NCBI GenBank assembly: GCA_913009765.1
Contig: CAJVYT010000196.1
Coordinates: forward strand, 1 to 7,838
Source of the DNA: an uncultured candidate division Zixibacteria bacterium
GTDB taxonomy: Bacteria > Zixibacteria > MSB-5A5 > GN15 > FEB-12
Direction: 5' to 3'
Length of the DNA stretch: 7,838 nucleotides
A program made the translations under genes and the position numbers. This document shows, piece after piece, positions 6,548 through 7,838 of the stretch. The notes beneath the pieces were generated by a model. The model saw nothing but the letters and a program-made list of their open reading frames with translations. It was not told the origin of the DNA and did not search any database. The first letter of the stretch is position 1. Each line of letters begins with the position of its first letter.

Positions 6548-7249
6548 ATGCCAAGGCGATCCAGAATTATAGTACCAGACATTCCGCTTCATATTATTCA
6601 ACGCGGCAATAACCGACATACCTGTTTTTTTGCCGATACTGACTATCTGCTTTATCTGGAATGGCTGGAGGAATATGCCAAAGAGGCCGGTTGTTTAGTT
6701 CATGCCTATGTCTTGATGACTAATCATGTCCATATTCTTTTGACTCCGAGTCAACCCGAAAGTGCCGGCAGGCTTATGAAGCGCCTTGGGCAGCGATATG
6801 TTCAGTATATCAACCGGACATACAAACGTAGTGGTACTCTTTGGGAGGGAAGATTTCGTTCCTGCATAATTAACCAGAAGCAATATCTTTTCTTCTGTCA
6901 GCGATATATTGAAATGAATCCTGTGCGGGCCGGGATGGTAACGCATCCCCGCGAATATCGTTGGTCAAGTTACCCTGTCAATGGCCAGGGCGCCAAGTCA
7001 TCGCTGATAAGCCATCACCCGCTTTATTTGGCTCTTGGCCAGACAGATACAGAGAGGCAAGCGGCGTATCGTGGGTTATTCAGTCATGAACTGAATTCTG
7101 GCAAAATAGATAAAATAAGGCAAGCTACCAATGGAAATTTTGCTCTTGGCGACAGCCGATTTGTGAGTGAAATAGCCGAAATGCTTGGTCATCGTGTTAG
7201 CCCAGGCAAAGCTGGTAGGCCAAGAAATAATCATGTCGCTCGCAAATAA
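6548..7249 (+). CDS. REP-associated tyrosine transposase (Y1_Tnp domain)
   Basis: This 233-residue single-strand DNA transposase of the HUH/Y1 superfamily is expected to nick and rejoin REP-like or terminal-repeat DNA through a 5'-phosphotyrosine. The ATG at 6548 is preferred because MPRRSRIIVPDIPLHIIQRG is the family's normal N-terminus. The frame is open upstream only through a TTG at 6512. The metal-binding HUH pair is H60-V61-H62 in MTNHVHILL. LWEGRFRSCII follows, and the catalytic tyrosine is expected at Y120 in RYIEMNPVRAGMV. The C-terminus ends with LGHRVSPGKAGRPRN, a basic tail common in RAYTs. All catalytic residues are present and no frameshift is seen, so the gene may be active. 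It stops three bases before the right inverted repeat. Confidence 0.93.
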   Translation: MPRRSRIIVPDIPLHIIQRGNNRHTCFFADTDYLLYLEWLEEYAKEAGCLVHAYVLMTNHVHILLTPSQPESAGRLMKRLGQRYVQYINRTYKRSGTLWEGRFRSCIINQKQYLFFCQRYIEMNPVRAGMVTHPREYRWSSYPVNGQGAKSSLISHHPLYLALGQTDTERQAAYRGLFSHELNSGKIDKIRQATNGNFALGDSRFVSEIAEMLGHRVSPGKAGRPRNNHVARK

Positions 7250-7252
7250 AAA

Positions 7253-7266
7253 CGTGGTCTGTCCCC
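7253..7266 (-). repeat. Right terminal inverted repeat
   Basis: CGTGGTCTGTCCCC on the + strand is the exact reverse complement of 6490-6503. It lies three bases after the transposase stop codon. Confidence 0.95.
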
Positions 7267-7285
7267 CAATTCCTCCCAATTCCTC
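7266..7285 (+). repeat. 10-bp tandem doublet outside the right end of the transposase element
   Basis: CCAATTCCTC occurs twice in direct succession (7266-7275 and 7276-7285), sharing its first C with the inverted repeat. Read inward on the other strand it is GAGGAATTGG twice, so both element ends are preceded by a doubled 10-mer containing GAAT. Confidence 0.9.
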
Positions 7286-7501
7286 ATAAAGGAGCATGAG
7301 TGTGGGTTTTCGGTTGAGCCTGACAACCCTGAAGCTTTTGCTGGCAAGTTAATTTACGCTGCAGATAACAAGCAAGTGTTGCGAGAAATGGGTTTAAATG
7401 CCAGAAAGTTAGCTAAGGATAAGTTTGATCGACAAAAACTTGCAGATAAATTTGTCGATATCCTTGAAAAGGTTGCTCGGGGTCATGAAAAGATTTCTTG
7501 A
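7286..7501 (+). pseudogene. C-terminal fragment of a GT4 glycosyltransferase (third copy in the window)
   Basis: Immediately after the right-hand doublet, a frame reads IKEHECGFSVEPDNPEAFAG, then a helical tail with LREMGLNARKLAKDKFDRQK and a stop at TGA 7499-7501. CG-x-x-VEP-x-NPEA is the usual last beta strand and helix of GT4 enzymes of the WbuB-like group. About 330 N-terminal residues expected for the family are absent. Because the element lies directly upstream, the gene has no start of its own. By chance the frame is the same as the transposase frame, separated from it by the transposase TAA at 7247-7249. It overlaps the following gene by 17 bases, the normal arrangement for a glycosyltransferase coupled to an initiating transferase. 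Confidence 0.8.
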
Positions 7502-7744
7502 TTTGCTGTTTTCTGGGATTGGACTGATTTTATTGCTACCGATTTTAATTCTGGTGGCATGGAAGATTAAGAGAAGTTTCGGGGCTCCTGTATTGTTCAG
7601 ACAGCAACGCCCAGGCCTTAGGGAAAAACCTTTTTTGATGTATAAATTCAGGACAATGACTGACGAGAGGGATAAAGATGGGCATCTATTGCCTGATGAT
7701 GCGAGATTAACTCCTTTTGGTAAATTTTTACGCAGCACTAGCCT
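7485..7744 (+). CDS. Initiating sugar-phosphate transferase, PglC-like (3' end cut by adapter)
   Basis: The first 87 residues of a small monotopic phosphoglycosyl transferase (bacterial sugar transferase family). It would transfer a sugar-1-phosphate from a UDP-sugar to undecaprenyl phosphate, the first step of repeat-unit assembly. MKRFLDLLFSG leads into a hydrophobic re-entrant membrane helix (about residues 5-25) with the helix-breaking Pro19. VLFRQQRPG (36-44), KPFLMYKFRTM (48-58) and the DARLTPFGKFLRSTSL block (72-87) are all family hallmarks. The catalytic Asp-Glu pair follows directly after this block in relatives and is lost. The Asp that seems to follow is encoded by adapter bases GAT at 7746-7748. 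ATG 7485 is the only start that gives the family N-terminus, although the frame is open further upstream. AAAAGG at 7467-7472 may serve as the ribosome site. Confidence 0.88.
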
Positions 7745-7810
7745 AGATCGGAAGAGCTCACGTCTGAACTCCAGTCACACTGATATATCTCGTATGCCGT
7801 CTTCTGCTTG
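7745..7810 (+). other. Illumina TruSeq P7 index adapter
   Basis: AGATCGGAAGAGC begins at 7745. CACGTCTGAACTCCAGTCAC ends at 7778. An 8-base index ACTGATAT follows at 7779-7786, then ATCTCGTATGCCG and the P7 end CTTCTGCTTG to 7810. From memory this corresponds to the TruSeq adapter carrying index ACTGAT. One base differs from the canonical sequence: T at 7758 where A is expected. The right contig end is therefore artificial. Confidence 0.97.
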
Positions 7811-7838
7811 AAAAAAAAAAAAAACAAAAAAACAGTAA
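7811..7838. other. A-rich artefact outside the P7 adapter
   Basis: A run of A with scattered C, G and T follows the last adapter base directly. This is typical of base calls made after a read passes the end of the library molecule. It is not genomic. Confidence 0.92.

Larger units (their letters stand above)
6490..7266 (+). mobile_element. REP-associated tyrosine transposase (RAYT) element, IS200/IS605-related
   Basis: A 777-bp unit containing one transposase gene, bounded by perfect 14-bp inverted repeats GGGGACAGACCACG (6490-6503) and CGTGGTCTGTCCCC (7253-7266). Bordering terminal repeats of this kind are what RAYT (TnpA-REP) genes typically carry; they usually persist as single domesticated genes acting on REP-like sequences instead of as active IS elements. 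The unit interrupts the locus: asnB 5' sequence lies on its left and the 3' end of an unrelated glycosyltransferase on its right. No single copy of a short target duplication is shared between the two sides. Instead each side carries its own tandem doublet. Confidence 0.85.

Noticed and set aside
6471..7285. CRISPR-like or iteron-like repeats suggested by the doubled 10-mers
   Set aside because: Only two copies occur at each place with no spacers. Their position at the element ends explains them better.
132..7744. A novel defence or other undescribed multi-gene system
   Set aside because: Every intact gene belongs to a familiar polysaccharide-biosynthesis or RAYT family. The unexplained parts are gene fragments, repeats and adapter sequence.

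Overview
The window is a short-read assembly contig that runs into Illumina library adapters at both ends. The P5/TruSeq universal adapter lies at 74-131 and a TruSeq-type P7 index adapter at 7745-7810, with junk homopolymer-like sequence outside each. Only about 132-7744 is biological DNA. That part is a fragment of a bacterial surface-polysaccharide (O-antigen, capsule or exopolysaccharide) biosynthesis locus with every gene on the + strand. The gene families (GT2 and GT4 glycosyltransferases, a PglC-like initiating phosphoglycosyl transferase, a REP-associated Y1 transposase) point to a Gram-negative bacterium, probably a proteobacterium or a similar environmental lineage. Nothing in the sequence fixes the genus.

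Layout, left to right: a 16-residue C-terminal tail of an unidentified gene; a candidate promoter; a sulfatase gene reduced to its N-terminal 38 codons joined out of frame to what looks like its C-terminal tail; an intact PAPS-dependent sulfotransferase; an intact GT4 glycosyltransferase; a 5'-truncated GT4 remnant with one frameshift; an intact GT2 glycosyltransferase with a GTG start; a faint GT2 relic; a second intact GT2; an intact SAM-dependent methyltransferase; the first ~54 codons of an asparagine synthase (asnB-like) gene; a complete REP-associated tyrosine transposase (RAYT) element; the last ~71 codons of another GT4; and the first 87 codons of a small sugar-phosphate transferase cut off by the adapter.

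As a pathway, the sugar-phosphate transferase would load the first sugar-1-phosphate onto undecaprenyl phosphate. The GT4 and GT2 enzymes would extend the repeat unit. The methyltransferase, the sulfotransferase and, when whole, the asnB-type amidotransferase would decorate it. A sulfated and methylated glycan is a reasonable inference, but no product can be assigned.

The notable features are structural. Five genes in about 7.6 kb are broken or relic, not counting the one cut by the adapter. The RAYT element has perfect 14-bp terminal inverted repeats, and immediately outside each end a different 10-mer is tandemly doubled. It also joins the 5' end of one gene to the 3' end of an unrelated one, so a large segment has been lost there or the join is artificial. 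Because the contig demonstrably contains untrimmed adapter, the broken junctions must be tested against reads before they are read as biology. I see no convincing previously undescribed system.
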